DNA from: Methanobacteriota archaeon
GTDB lineage: Archaea > Halobacteriota > Methanomicrobia > Methanomicrobiales > Methanocorpusculaceae
Length of the DNA stretch: 64,000 nt
NCBI GenBank assembly: GCA_023396065.1
Contig: JAEWXF010000021.1
Coordinates: 1 to 64,000, forward strand
Reading direction: 5' to 3'
The notes under the pieces were generated by a model that was not told the DNA's origin, ran no database searches, and was given only the letters and a program-made list of their open reading frames with translations. Made by a program: the position numbers and the translations under genes. This document shows, in pieces, positions 1 through 8,326 of the stretch; position 1 is the stretch's first letter; every line of letters begins with the position of its first letter.

Positions 1-220
1 ACTTTTCCACCTGCTTCACAATCCATGCAGTTTTCCCGGCGACCAGCTCCCGCACCTTTTCCGGCGGCACACTCGACGGCATCCGGACTACAACCGTCCC
101 GTCCGTCTTCACCTCAATGGTCCACGACCGTCGCCGACCGCTGTACACAACCGTATAGGGAATCGTCCTCCCCTCCCAGACAACCGCGTCCTGCCCGGTA
201 ACCTCATCATCACAGTGCAT
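1..220 (-). CDS. DUF45/YgjP-like metallopeptidase, N-terminal part
   Basis: Reading leftward from an ATG at 218-220, the frame stays open to the window edge and encodes about 73 residues. The segment IPYTVVYSGRRRSWTIEV followed by DGTVVVRMP and VRELVAGKTAWIVKQ is the N-terminal pattern of the DUF45 (YgjP/SprT-like) family, whose C-terminal half carries an HExxH zinc-protease motif that lies outside this window. The family is predicted to be a cytosolic zinc peptidase; its substrate is unknown to me. It diverges from the JAMM gene with only 40 bases between the starts, so the two probably share a promoter region. The catalytic half cannot be checked here. Confidence 0.7.
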   Translation of the reverse strand, partial: MHCDDEVTGQDAVVWEGRTIPYTVVYSGRRRSWTIEVKTDGTVVVRMPSSVPPEKVRELVAGKTAWIVKQVEK

Positions 221-260
221 AAGTGAATAATTATCTCTCTACGCCTCCAACATAGAAAGA

Positions 261-635
261 ATGTTTGTTCGCGCCATTGATCGTGAGGTCCTGAACCTCC
301 TGCTGGAAATGGGCAGATCCAGTGACCCGGATGAGTTCATCGTCATGATGGGTATGGAAAACGGGAAAATCACCACCATATATCCGATTGCCGGAACAAC
401 GGTCACCAGCGACAGCGCAACGATTTTCATGGACATGATACCGCTCGGCATGCAGATCGCAGGAACTGCCCACAGTCATCCAAACGGTGCCCTCTATCCG
501 TCAGATGCCGACCTGCAGACATTTTCCGAAAGCGGCCAGTGTCACATCATCGTCGGAACGCCCTATGACGCAGACAGCTGGCGGTGCTTTGACCGGAACG
601 GTCAGGCACGGAAACTGGAGGTTATCGACGAATGA
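261..635 (+). CDS. JAMM/MPN+ (Mov34/PAD-1) metalloprotease
   Basis: This 124-residue protein is a stand-alone JAMM domain. It contains HSHPNGALYPSDAD, a full HxH-x7-SxxD zinc motif, and an upstream conserved Glu candidate in the DEFIVMMG segment. Archaeal JAMM proteins are Zn-dependent isopeptidases; some remove ubiquitin-like SAMP modifiers, but the substrate of this one cannot be read from sequence. The ATG at 261 is chosen because an AT-rich TATA-like element (about 225-235) lies at promoter distance and the family starts at this point. Its end overlaps the ribL start by four bases (ATGA), so the two are translationally coupled. Length is normal for minimal archaeal JAMM proteins. Confidence 0.85.
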   Translation: MFVRAIDREVLNLLLEMGRSSDPDEFIVMMGMENGKITTIYPIAGTTVTSDSATIFMDMIPLGMQIAGTAHSHPNGALYPSDADLQTFSESGQCHIIVGTPYDADSWRCFDRNGQARKLEVIDE

Positions 636-1057
636 AACGGATTGTGGCAACCGGGACATTTGACATCCTGCATCCCGGTCACCTGTATTATCTGGAAGAG
701 TCGAAGAAACTGGGTGACGAACTCTGGGTCATCGTCGCACGGGAACGAAACGTTGTCCATAAACCGCGGCCGATCGTTCCTGAAGAACAGCGGCTCCGGA
801 TGATCGGCGGTCTGCGCTGTGTAGACCATGCAGTTCTCGGTGACAAAGAGGACATGTACCGGCCGATTGCAGAGATTGATCCAGACATCATCACCTTAGG
901 ATTTAATCAGAAGTTTTCCGAGGAGAAACTCATCACCGAGATGCGAACACGAGGCATTCGGGCAGACGTTGTACGTATCGGCGGATATACCGGCTGCCCG
1001 TTCAACTCCTCAACGAAAATTATTGAAGAAGCCGTCAGCCGGCGGTGCGGCCCATGA
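632..1057 (+). CDS. ribL: Archaeal FAD synthase (FMN adenylyltransferase)
   Basis: The 141-residue protein has the cytidylyltransferase fold: GTFDILHPGH near the N-terminus gives the HxGH nucleotide-binding motif (His14 to His17). Residues around RPIVPEEQRLRMI and the C-terminal GGYTGCPFNSSTKII match the archaeal RibL type, which adenylates FMN with ATP (or transfers CMP) to make FAD. Length is typical for RibL. The start overlaps the JAMM stop (ATGA) and its stop overlaps the next start (ATGA), making a tight three-gene unit. A glycerol-3-phosphate cytidylyltransferase is the main alternative, but the archaeal setting and the short length favour RibL. Confidence 0.85.
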   Translation: MKRIVATGTFDILHPGHLYYLEESKKLGDELWVIVARERNVVHKPRPIVPEEQRLRMIGGLRCVDHAVLGDKEDMYRPIAEIDPDIITLGFNQKFSEEKLITEMRTRGIRADVVRIGGYTGCPFNSSTKIIEEAVSRRCGP

Positions 1058-1662
1058 CCCGGAGATACACCGTCCCGGAAGAGATCGGGCGGCTGACCGC
1101 ATTCATCCGGGAAAAGGGCGGCGATACGACCGCGCTCCCGGCTGACAGGATCGTCACCGGCGAATGGGTCCGGATGAAGTGCCTGTATGGATGTAACGGA
1201 TTCGGGCGACGATTCTCCTGTCCCCCGTATACCCCGACACCCACAGAAACACAGGCTGCCCTTGACTGTTACAACCAGACCCTCCTCATCCGGTTCGACG
1301 GCGACATCGGCGAGACCACGCCGGAACGTCTGGTATCCCGGGAGATGACGCGGTATGTGCAGACCGTCATGTTTGACACAGAAGCCATGGCGTTTGCCGA
1401 CGGATTTTACAAAGCATTCGGATACACCGGTCACCAGTGCGGATGGTGCGGCAGCTGCTGTGCAAAACTGGAGGGAGCAGTTGCAACCGACTGCAAAAAC
1501 CGGAGAATGATGCGGCCCAGTATGGAAGCCGCCGGCATTGATGTATATGCGACCTGTGCCAATGCCGGCTGGGACCTGGATGTTCTGGAGTGTATTCAGG
1601 TTCCGGGCGGAACTGCGCTGACCACTCCCATGACCACGGTCATGCTGCTGCTTTTGGAATAA
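1054..1662 (+). CDS. DUF2284 cysteine-rich metal-binding protein
   Basis: About 202 residues. The segment LYGCNGFGRRFSCPPYTP followed later by CGWCGSCC is the cysteine signature of DUF2284, a family of predicted metal- or Fe-S-binding proteins common in methanogens and anaerobes; its reaction is not known. I chose ATG at 1054 rather than the GTG at 1045 because 1054 overlaps the ribL stop as ATGA, the same coupling used upstream. A T-run follows the stop codon. Its position behind an FAD synthase allows a redox role, but that is inference only. Confidence 0.75.
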   Translation: MTRRYTVPEEIGRLTAFIREKGGDTTALPADRIVTGEWVRMKCLYGCNGFGRRFSCPPYTPTPTETQAALDCYNQTLLIRFDGDIGETTPERLVSREMTRYVQTVMFDTEAMAFADGFYKAFGYTGHQCGWCGSCCAKLEGAVATDCKNRRMMRPSMEAAGIDVYATCANAGWDLDVLECIQVPGGTALTTPMTTVMLLLLE

Positions 1663-1672
1663 TCTTTTTTTC
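1663..1672 (+). terminator. T-tract terminator after the DUF2284 gene
   Basis: A seven-base T-run (1665-1671) directly follows the stop codon of the three-gene JAMM-ribL-DUF2284 unit. Short T-tracts are sufficient for termination in many archaea. Confidence 0.45.
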
Positions 1673-1732
1673 GTTAGACACCTGCAACACAGAAACGTTA
1701 TGCCGTCTCACACCAACATGTGAGAATAATTC

Positions 1733-2509
1733 ATGGCCGAGACCGATACAGATACGCACTATACCACTCTGGGCGTTCCGCAAAATGCAACGCCCGAGAT
1801 GATTAAGAAGGCCTACGTTTCTCTCGTCAAACAGTATCATCCGGACCGTGCCGGATCCGACGAGGCAAAGCAGGATGAGTACAACGAACGCCTGCTCAAA
1901 ATCATGGCAGGCTACGAGGTCCTCGGGAACCCGGAGAAACGCGCTGCATATGATGCAGAAATTGCCGGGACAGTGACCGACTCCGGAACTCCGCGCGGCA
2001 AAAAGATGTGCGGTATGCCGGTCAAGGGTGGCGATATTGAAACCGATTATCCGATTTCTATGGCGATCGCCGCATATGGGAAAGGGAAAATTCCGATGAA
2101 AGTTGCGGGTGAACGGGTAGTGGTCAAGGTGTATCCGGGTGTCCGGCGGTATCGGCTGGAGGGATACGGGGTGCCTGTGGAGCCGGGAAAGCCACGCGGG
2201 GATCTGTATATCAATCTCAAAGTTATTCCTGAAGAAAACTGGGAGATTGACGATACCACGAATGATCTGATTCATACACTGCAGCTGACGCCGAAACAGG
2301 CGGAGCGCGGGGGACCGGTTCCGGTCCAGCTTCTGTTCCACAAAGTCCTGAAGATCACCGTTCCTGCGAGTGTCAAGACCGGTGACCGGTTCAGTCCGCC
2401 GGAGGGAAAGGGCCTTGGCGTGATGTCTCCGAAAAAACGGGGTAATCTGGTGATTACAGTGGAAGTGACCGAAAAACAGGGTTTCCTCTCCGGCCTGTTC
2501 CGGAAGTGA
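1733..2509 (+). CDS. DnaJ-like (J-domain) co-chaperone without zinc finger
   Basis: The 258-residue protein opens with a J domain (about residues 9-75) carrying the HPD tripeptide at 36-38, needed to stimulate Hsp70 ATPase. The C-terminal half (about 160-250) resembles the second substrate-binding domain of DnaJ, with GDLYINLKVIPEENW and a closing VKTGDRFSPPEGKGLG segment. There is no CxxCxGxG zinc-finger repeat and no long G/F region, so this is CbpA-like rather than classical DnaJ. No dnaK is seen in the window. It ends four bases before the next gene and is probably co-transcribed with it. Confidence 0.8.
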   Translation: MAETDTDTHYTTLGVPQNATPEMIKKAYVSLVKQYHPDRAGSDEAKQDEYNERLLKIMAGYEVLGNPEKRAAYDAEIAGTVTDSGTPRGKKMCGMPVKGGDIETDYPISMAIAAYGKGKIPMKVAGERVVVKVYPGVRRYRLEGYGVPVEPGKPRGDLYINLKVIPEENWEIDDTTNDLIHTLQLTPKQAERGGPVPVQLLFHKVLKITVPASVKTGDRFSPPEGKGLGVMSPKKRGNLVITVEVTEKQGFLSGLFRK

Positions 2510-2513
2510 GAAT

Positions 2514-3227
2514 ATGGCAGAGAGACAGAGCGGAAACCTGACTGCAGCGGATTTTTTCCGGGAACTCTACCGGCGGTTTGACGATGCTTCTGCTGCCGGG
2601 CACGGGAGGATTGAGGTCAGTGCCGGGGAACTGCACAAATCCCTGAAGGCTGCAAACCGGATGTCCCTGTGTTCCAACTGTCTGTATGACCTGCAGAACA
2701 TCGGAGATGTGATTCTGAACGTTCCCTCCGGCGGTGTCGGATCCACGCTTCTGATCAGCTATGCGCTGCCTCGTGCCCGGGGCCTGAATCTGGAAACCAG
2801 TATCTACGCAGAACGGGCGGTCAATGCCGGAGCCGAGATGCGGACGAAACGGTTTGAGGAGCTGGCGGCGGTGCATCCGGTGTTCCGCGAACTTGCGGTC
2901 ATCGCCCGGCAGAAAAAATCCGAAACTGCTACGCGCAAAGTATGTGATATGACCACGGCCACCGCGGAACTCATCTGCCGGATGCAGAAAATCAGAGTAG
3001 ACAACACCAAAGCAGGAACGCTCTGCGGCGCCATCGGACGAACCGGTATCCTCAGCCCTGATGGGCTGTATGCACTGGATCTCATCCGGATTGTCGGGAA
3101 TACTCATGCCCGGAAAATTCCGGACACCTATCTGATGACCACCAGAGTGTTCGCTTATGCGGCGCATGCCTTTCTCATCTTCGCCGATGAGGTCGTGGAG
3201 AAGCGGCTGATCTGGAAAAAAGAATAA
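2514..3227 (+). CDS. Hypothetical protein, unknown family
   Basis: I do not recognise this 237-residue protein. It is mostly helical by composition, has one CxxC (SLCSNCLY, about residues 51-57), and shows no signal peptide or membrane segment. It follows the J-domain gene with a four-base gap, so it may be expressed with it and could be a client or partner; that is inference. The start ATG is preceded by AGTGAGAAT, a weak Shine-Dalgarno. Codon use matches the neighbours, and the length and reading frame look like a genuine gene. Confidence 0.7.
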   Translation: MAERQSGNLTAADFFRELYRRFDDASAAGHGRIEVSAGELHKSLKAANRMSLCSNCLYDLQNIGDVILNVPSGGVGSTLLISYALPRARGLNLETSIYAERAVNAGAEMRTKRFEELAAVHPVFRELAVIARQKKSETATRKVCDMTTATAELICRMQKIRVDNTKAGTLCGAIGRTGILSPDGLYALDLIRIVGNTHARKIPDTYLMTTRVFAYAAHAFLIFADEVVEKRLIWKKE

Positions 3228-3240
3228 AAAATATTTTTTT
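3226..3240. terminator. A/T hairpin terminator between convergent genes
   Basis: A run of A then T with a central TAT (3226-3240) sits between the stops of the convergent unknown gene and ahcY, and can act as a T-tract in both directions. Confidence 0.5.
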
Positions 3241-3246
3241 GGAACC

Positions 3247-4473
3247 CTACGTTCCGTGGTTCCAGCTTTTCATATAGACCAGCTGTTCAGGGTTCAGCTC
3301 ATCGAGCGTTGCCCCGACCGCGGCCAGCTTGATCCGGGCAATCCGCTCATCCAGCTCCTGCGGCACATCATGCACCCCTGCGGCAAGTTCCCGACCGTGT
3401 TTTGCCATGTACTCAACCGAAAGCGCCTGCACCGCAAAACTGAGGTCCATAACCTCAACCGGGTGTCCCATGCCTTTGGGTGTCGCAAGGTTCACCAGTC
3501 TGCCCTCAGCAAGCAGATGAATCTTTTTCCCGTTCACCACATAGGTGTCAATGCCATCACGGTGCTCCACGACGGACGCATGCTCCGCAAGCCAGGGAAT
3601 CGATATCTCATTATTGAAGTGACCGGCGTTGGCAAGAATTGCTCCCGACTTCAGCAGCGGGAAGTGGCGGTCGGTGATGATATCACAGTTTCCTGTAGTG
3701 GTGATGAACAGATCCCCGAGTTTTGCCGCCTCGTTCATACTCATGACATCAAACCCATCAAAGTACGCCTGCAGCGCATTGCAGGGGCTGACTTCGGTGA
3801 CAATGACCCGGGCACCAAGGGCACGTGCTTTCGTGGCGACGCCGCGGCCGCAGTATCCGTACCCGGCAACCACCACATGGCGCCCGGCGATGAGAACATT
3901 CGTCGTGAGCATAATGGATGCGAGAGCACTTTCGCCGGTACCGTGAACATTATCAAAGTAATGCTTCATCGGCGTGTCATTCACGGCAATGACCGGGAAC
4001 TCCAGTTTTCCGTCCGCTTCCATCGCCCGGAGACGGTGAATACCGGTCGTTGTCTCCTCACAGGCGCCGATAATATCCGGCAGTGCATCCCGGCGGTCCT
4101 GATGAACGCGGTTGATCAGATCCATGCCGTCATCAATAGTCAGCGTCGGGTGTGCATCGAGAACGGTGTCGATCGCCGCATAGTACTCGTCATTGGTACA
4201 GCCGCGTTTCGCATAGCAGGGGATACCCCCGTTCGTCAGTGCTTCGGCTACATCGTCCTGCGTTGACAGCGGATTACAGCCGGTAATGAAAACTTCGGCA
4301 CCGCCGGCAGCAAGCGTCCGGACCAGACACGCCGTCTTTGCCTCGACATGCAGAGCCATACCGATCCTCTGACCGGCAAGCGGTTTTTCCTGTGCAAAAC
4401 GTTCACGAATGGCGTTGAGGACCGGCATGTACTGCCAGGCCCACTCGATCTTCTGCTCGCCTGTGTGCGTCAT
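3247..4473 (-). CDS. ahcY: S-adenosylhomocysteine/S-inosylhomocysteine hydrolase
   Basis: The 408-residue protein matches the AdoHcy hydrolase family over its full length: the N-terminal KIEWAWQYMPVL segment, TGCNPLSTQDDVAEAL, the NDTPMKHYFDN loop, the Rossmann motif VVAGYGYCGRGVA for NAD, and ITTTGNCDII. It removes the product inhibitor S-adenosylhomocysteine left by methyltransferases. In many methanogens the enzyme prefers S-inosylhomocysteine after deamination; sequence alone does not settle that. It is a single gene, transcribed away from rqcH across a 91-base divergent promoter region. Length is normal for archaeal members. Confidence 0.93.
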   Translation of the reverse strand: MTHTGEQKIEWAWQYMPVLNAIRERFAQEKPLAGQRIGMALHVEAKTACLVRTLAAGGAEVFITGCNPLSTQDDVAEALTNGGIPCYAKRGCTNDEYYAAIDTVLDAHPTLTIDDGMDLINRVHQDRRDALPDIIGACEETTTGIHRLRAMEADGKLEFPVIAVNDTPMKHYFDNVHGTGESALASIMLTTNVLIAGRHVVVAGYGYCGRGVATKARALGARVIVTEVSPCNALQAYFDGFDVMSMNEAAKLGDLFITTTGNCDIITDRHFPLLKSGAILANAGHFNNEISIPWLAEHASVVEHRDGIDTYVVNGKKIHLLAEGRLVNLATPKGMGHPVEVMDLSFAVQALSVEYMAKHGRELAAGVHDVPQELDERIARIKLAAVGATLDELNPEQLVYMKSWNHGT

Positions 4474-4508
4474 CTCAGGACATGTTGGTGTTCCGACCCT
4501 ATTAAGGA

Positions 4509-4526
4509 GTAGCTGGAACCGGCTAC
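4509..4526. promoter_or_regulatory. Near-palindrome in the ahcY/rqcH divergent promoter region
   Basis: The 18-base element GTAGCTGGAACCGGCTAC has arms GTAGC/GCTAC and an inner GG/CC. It sits between two divergent starts and just upstream of the TATA-like ACATTATATTAT (about 4524-4535) of rqcH. It could be an operator; that is inference. Confidence 0.3.
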
Positions 4527-4564
4527 ATTATATTATCCCGGCGCCGATTGATACACAACGAACC

Positions 4565-6469
4565 ATGGCAACCATATCTGGGATGAGCGGCGCGGATATC
4601 TCTGCGATGACCGCAGAACTGAGTTCGCTTCTGCCGCTCTGGATTGGAAAAATCTATCAATACGATAACGCCTCCTTCGGCATCCGTCTCAACGGTGAGG
4701 ATAAAGCCCGGCACCTGCTGTATATTGTGAAAGGTGTCCGTGCCCATCTGGTTGAGTCGCTTCCGGACGCCCCGAAAAATCCCTCGGGATTTTCGATGTA
4801 CCTGCGGAAGTTTATCGACGGCGGAAAAGTCCTCGCAATTGAACAGAAAGGCATTGAACGGGTTCTGATCTTTACCATCGGCAAGGGACCGCATGAGTAC
4901 CGGCTAATTCTAGAGATGTTCGATGAGGGGAACCTTGTTCTGACCGATGACCATTTTGTCATCCAGAATGCGCTGGCACAGAAACGGTTCCGTGACCGGG
5001 AGATCATCGGCGGTGCGGTCTATGCAATGGAGACGATGAATCCGGCTCTGTTGCCCTATGATGCATTTGCCGCCATGATGACCGGGGAGAACGCGGAGAT
5101 TGTCCGTGCTCTGGCGACAAAGATGCAGCTCGGCGGACCGGTGTCCGAGGAGGTCTGCGCGATAGCGGGTGTTTCCAAAGCGATGCCCAGCAGTTTTGCA
5201 TCCGAGATACAGCTGCGGCCGGTCTATGATGCGATGCTCGCGTATCTTTCCCGGCTGCATGGACAGCCGGATCCGGTCATCGATAGTAAAGGGGCGTTTC
5301 CTCTGCCGTCTCTCCTGCGTGAGCCGAAACAGCATTATGCCACCTTCTCCAAAGCTCTGGAGGCATTTTATCCGAAACCGGTCGCTGAGGCTGTTGTTGA
5401 ACAGAAGGTCAAACTCAGCCGCGAAGAACGGATCCGTCGGCAGCAGGAGGAGGCTCTGGTAAAGTTTGAGAAGAAAATTACCGAGGCGATGGAATGCTCC
5501 GAGATCATCTACTCTCACTACGGCGAGGTGCAGGAGACAATTGATGTGCTTGCGGCAGCGAGTGCGAAACTGTCCTGGCAGGAGATCGCAAACGTTATTA
5601 CCGGCAGCAGTCTCCCGGCGGCAAAACGTATTGTTTCGGTAAATCCGGCAGAGGCATCCGTCGTTCTGGATCTGGGCGAGAAACATACAGTGACAATCTT
5701 TGTCCGTGAGAGTCTGGAGGTGAATGTCGGCCGGTATTATGAGGTTGCCAAGAAGTTCCGGGGCAAGAAAGAGGGGGCACTCCGGGCGATGGAACGTGCC
5801 ATTGTGCATCCCGAGAAGAAGAAGGCAGCCGGGCCCGGAAAGATGAAGGCGAAGTGGTATCACCGGTTCCGCTGGATGGAAACGTCCGACGGTGTGCTGG
5901 TGATCGGCGGCAGGAATGCAGATCAGAACGAGGAGCTTGTAAAGAAGTACATGGAAGGCGGCGATACGTTTCTGCACGCGGATGTGTTTGGCGCATCCGT
6001 GGTGCTGGTAAAAGGGAAAACCGCACATATGGATGAAGCGGTGCAGTTTGCGGCTTCCTACTCGCGGATGTGGTCCGGCGGGACTGCATCAGGTGATGTG
6101 ATTGCAGCGTTGCCGTCTCAGGTGAGTAAAACGGCTGAGTCCGGCGAGTATGTGGCCCACGGTTCGTTTGTGATCCGTGGTGAACGGACGTACTACCGGA
6201 ATGTTCCTCTGGAGGTTGCAATCGGTGTCCGGACGGAACCGAGTCTGGCGGTGATCGGCGGACCGCTATCAGTGGTGGAACGGCAGTGCAAAACATTTGC
6301 ACGGCTGCGGCCGGGTACGTTTGAGGGGAATGATGTTGCCAGAAAAGTTCTGCGGAAACTCCGGGAGGTCCTGCCGGAGTCCGAGCAGAAAACGCTGAAG
6401 AATGTGCTGAACACCGAAGCGGTCGCGGCGTTTGTTCCGCCGGGCGGGTCGGATCTGGTGGAGGAGTAA
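4565..6469 (+). CDS. rqcH: RqcH/NEMF/Rqc2-type ribosome quality-control factor (NFACT family)
   Basis: A 634-residue NFACT protein. The N-terminal NFACT-N domain (about 1-200) includes RFRDREIIGG, containing the DR pair of the family. A charged coiled-coil region follows (about 280-430), with an NFACT-R domain near 440-550 (KWYHRFRWMETSDG, then GRNADQNEELV and FLHADVFGASVV). Relatives bind the 60S/50S subunit with peptidyl-tRNA and, in bacteria and eukaryotes, recruit tRNA to add C-terminal tails to stalled chains. Start chosen at 4565, about one TATA spacing after the AT-rich element, because the frame upstream is not conserved-looking and would overlap ahcY. It ends four bases before pelA, so both are probably one transcript. 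Confidence 0.88.
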   Translation: MATISGMSGADISAMTAELSSLLPLWIGKIYQYDNASFGIRLNGEDKARHLLYIVKGVRAHLVESLPDAPKNPSGFSMYLRKFIDGGKVLAIEQKGIERVLIFTIGKGPHEYRLILEMFDEGNLVLTDDHFVIQNALAQKRFRDREIIGGAVYAMETMNPALLPYDAFAAMMTGENAEIVRALATKMQLGGPVSEEVCAIAGVSKAMPSSFASEIQLRPVYDAMLAYLSRLHGQPDPVIDSKGAFPLPSLLREPKQHYATFSKALEAFYPKPVAEAVVEQKVKLSREERIRRQQEEALVKFEKKITEAMECSEIIYSHYGEVQETIDVLAAASAKLSWQEIANVITGSSLPAAKRIVSVNPAEASVVLDLGEKHTVTIFVRESLEVNVGRYYEVAKKFRGKKEGALRAMERAIVHPEKKKAAGPGKMKAKWYHRFRWMETSDGVLVIGGRNADQNEELVKKYMEGGDTFLHADVFGASVVLVKGKTAHMDEAVQFAASYSRMWSGGTASGDVIAALPSQVSKTAESGEYVAHGSFVIRGERTYYRNVPLEVAIGVRTEPSLAVIGGPLSVVERQCKTFARLRPGTFEGNDVARKVLRKLREVLPESEQKTLKNVLNTEAVAAFVPPGGSDLVEE

Positions 6470-6473
6470 GACT

Positions 6474-7508
6474 GTGAAGGCGACGCCTGCCGAGCCGCTG
6501 AAACGGGACGGGTTTGGGGAGTATAAACTGCTGCCCGAGAGTCTGGATGATCTCTGGCATCTGTCCCATCTGATTTCTCCGGGAAATACGGTTTTTGCGG
6601 TGACCCTGCGGACGGTGGACGGACCGAACGATAAGCTGCGGTCGGAGAAGCTGGAGAAACGACCGGTGCGGATCGGGGTGAAGTGTGAGAAAGTTGAGTT
6701 TGCTCCGTCTGCGGTTCGTCTCCGGGTGTTCGGCGTGATTGTGTTCGGTCCTGATGTCGGTCAGCATCATACGCTGAATGTGGAGCCGGGCTATGAGATC
6801 AGTCTGGTGCGCCAGTGGCGACCGGTGGATCTGGACCGGCTGGATCGTGCGGTTGCCGCGTCCGTCCACGGGGTTGTGCATATTGCGGCTCTGGAGGATG
6901 GAGAGGCGGAGCTGTACCGTATCCGTCAGTACGGGCCGGAACGGGTGACGACGCTTACGATCGGGAGCGGGAAAACTGCGGAGCTGGATTCCCGGCAGGC
7001 ACTGTTTGTCGAGCTGCTTGGGTATCTGGAGAAGGTGACGGGGCCGGTAGTGATTGCGGGACCGGGGTTTGTAAAGGAGGATTTTGTAAAGTTTGCCAGG
7101 ACAAAGGCTCCGGAAATTGCCGACCGGATGCTGCTTGCGGATACGCGGCGGAGCGGGTACGGGGCGGTGCAGGAGGCAATCGGGAACGGGGTGCTGACCA
7201 GGGTTGCCGAGGACCTGCAGCTGGCAAAGGAGGTGCAGGTTATGGATGAGGTGTTTCTCAGGATCGGGCAGAACGGCGCGGTTGCCTACGGGGAACAGGA
7301 GGTTCAGATGTCCATTGAGTACGGTGCCGCAGAAACGGTGATCGTTGCAGATACACAGGTGCGGCTGCCGCGTATCGGGAGGATGATTTGTGCGGCGGAA
7401 CGGCTGGGTGCGGGTGTTGTGGTCCTTTCCACTGAGTTTGAGCCGGGAAAGCGGCTTGAGGGTCTGGGCGGGGTTGCGGCCCTGCTGCGGTATGCGCTTG
7501 CGAAATAA
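6474..7508 (+). CDS. pelA: mRNA surveillance protein pelota (Dom34 homologue)
   Basis: The 344-residue protein shows the three eRF1-like pelota domains: an Sm-like N-domain (GEYKLLPESLDDLWHLSHLI, with IGVKCEKVEF), a middle domain (about 130-250) and a C-terminal domain with YGEQEVQMSIEYGAAETVIV. Pelota recognises ribosomes stalled without a stop codon and, with aEF1A and ABCE1, splits them. I chose the GTG at 6474, which follows GGAGGAG at Shine-Dalgarno distance, instead of upstream codons inside rqcH. There is no GGQ motif, as expected for pelota compared with aRF1. It is directly downstream of rqcH and one gene from abce1. Confidence 0.93.
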   Translation: MKATPAEPLKRDGFGEYKLLPESLDDLWHLSHLISPGNTVFAVTLRTVDGPNDKLRSEKLEKRPVRIGVKCEKVEFAPSAVRLRVFGVIVFGPDVGQHHTLNVEPGYEISLVRQWRPVDLDRLDRAVAASVHGVVHIAALEDGEAELYRIRQYGPERVTTLTIGSGKTAELDSRQALFVELLGYLEKVTGPVVIAGPGFVKEDFVKFARTKAPEIADRMLLADTRRSGYGAVQEAIGNGVLTRVAEDLQLAKEVQVMDEVFLRIGQNGAVAYGEQEVQMSIEYGAAETVIVADTQVRLPRIGRMICAAERLGAGVVVLSTEFEPGKRLEGLGGVAALLRYALAK

Positions 7509-7569
7509 GGCGGCAGTGCGTTCCCCTTGGAGATCGATCCTTTAAGGGAATCTTTTTACTGATTCAGCA

Positions 7570-7584
7570 CTTACATTATGTAAG
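7570..7584. promoter_or_regulatory. Odd-centred palindrome just upstream of the two-wHTH regulator
   Basis: CTTACATTATGTAAG is an inverted repeat with seven-base arms around a single central base. It lies seven bases before the regulator's ATG and covers the expected transcription start or promoter. It is a good candidate autoregulatory operator; binding is inferred, not shown. Confidence 0.45.
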
Positions 7585-7591
7585 CGAAATT

Positions 7592-8305
7592 ATGATAGAG
7601 CAGGACCCTTTTGCCCATCTGCTGGATATTCTCGGAAACAGAAACCGGAGGCGGATTATTGAGCTTCTCAGACAGAAGCCGTGTTTTGTTACTGAGATAT
7701 CCGAGCGTCTTGTACTCAACCCGAAAGCGGTGATTGAGCATCTGGCCATTATGCAGAAAGAGGATGTGATCTCGTTCTATCTGGATGAGAAACGGCGGAA
7801 GTATTACTATCTGGTTCAGGATTTTCAGCTTTCGGTGCAGATGTCCCGGCCGGAACAGCCGCCGCAGAGTGTCAGTCCTTTAGAGAACGCCGAGCCGGCA
7901 CCGCCGCTGACGGATAAGATTCTGATGATCCGCCGGCTGCTTGATTCCCGGGAAAATCTCATTGAGCATCTTGAGGCGGTGGAGAAGGATATCGATGAGA
8001 TGATGGAGGATATTATTAAGAACAGTCGCGGGGTGTTCCACAATAATGTTGAGGCGGAACTGCTTCTGGCACTCATATACTCTCCTCTGACACCGATTGA
8101 GCTGTCTGATACGGTGGGCCATTCGATTCCGGAAGTTACGGCGGCCCTGCGGACTCTCGCGGCGAAGGGATATGTGGAGTCTGAGGGAGGGAGATACCGG
8201 ATTAAAGGGACACAAAAAGCGGTTGCGGTCCCGCCGGAAGCTACGCTGCCGGTAAAAACCAGACAGGTTTCCGGTAAGATTTCCCTCGAACACGTACATT
8301 TCTGA
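7592..8305 (+). CDS. ArsR-like transcriptional regulator with two winged-helix domains
   Basis: This 237-residue protein begins with an ArsR-type winged helix (about 8-75: LDILGNRNRRRIIELL, then NPKAVIEHLAIM and the wing DEKRRKYYYLV). A coiled-coil-like region follows (about 105-150), then a second winged-helix-like segment (about 155-212, LTPIELSDTVGHSIPEVTAALRTL). There are no cysteines in the first helix-turn-helix, so it is unlikely to be a metal sensor. A short palindrome immediately upstream suggests autoregulation. It sits between pelA and the convergent abce1 gene. Ligand and targets are unknown. Confidence 0.75.
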   Translation: MIEQDPFAHLLDILGNRNRRRIIELLRQKPCFVTEISERLVLNPKAVIEHLAIMQKEDVISFYLDEKRRKYYYLVQDFQLSVQMSRPEQPPQSVSPLENAEPAPPLTDKILMIRRLLDSRENLIEHLEAVEKDIDEMMEDIIKNSRGVFHNNVEAELLLALIYSPLTPIELSDTVGHSIPEVTAALRTLAAKGYVESEGGRYRIKGTQKAVAVPPEATLPVKTRQVSGKISLEHVHF

Positions 8306-8326
8306 CGTGCGGGGATTCAGAAAAAA

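Noticed and set aside
3256..4266. A 336-codon open frame opposite ahcY
   Set aside because: It runs antisense within a full-length enzyme gene and has no protein-like motif; ahcY is unambiguous.
5598..6881. A 427-codon minus-strand frame across the rqcH/pelA junction
   Set aside because: It is rich in Arg, His, Ser and Pro without hydrophobic core, as expected for a shadow of G-rich coding sequence.
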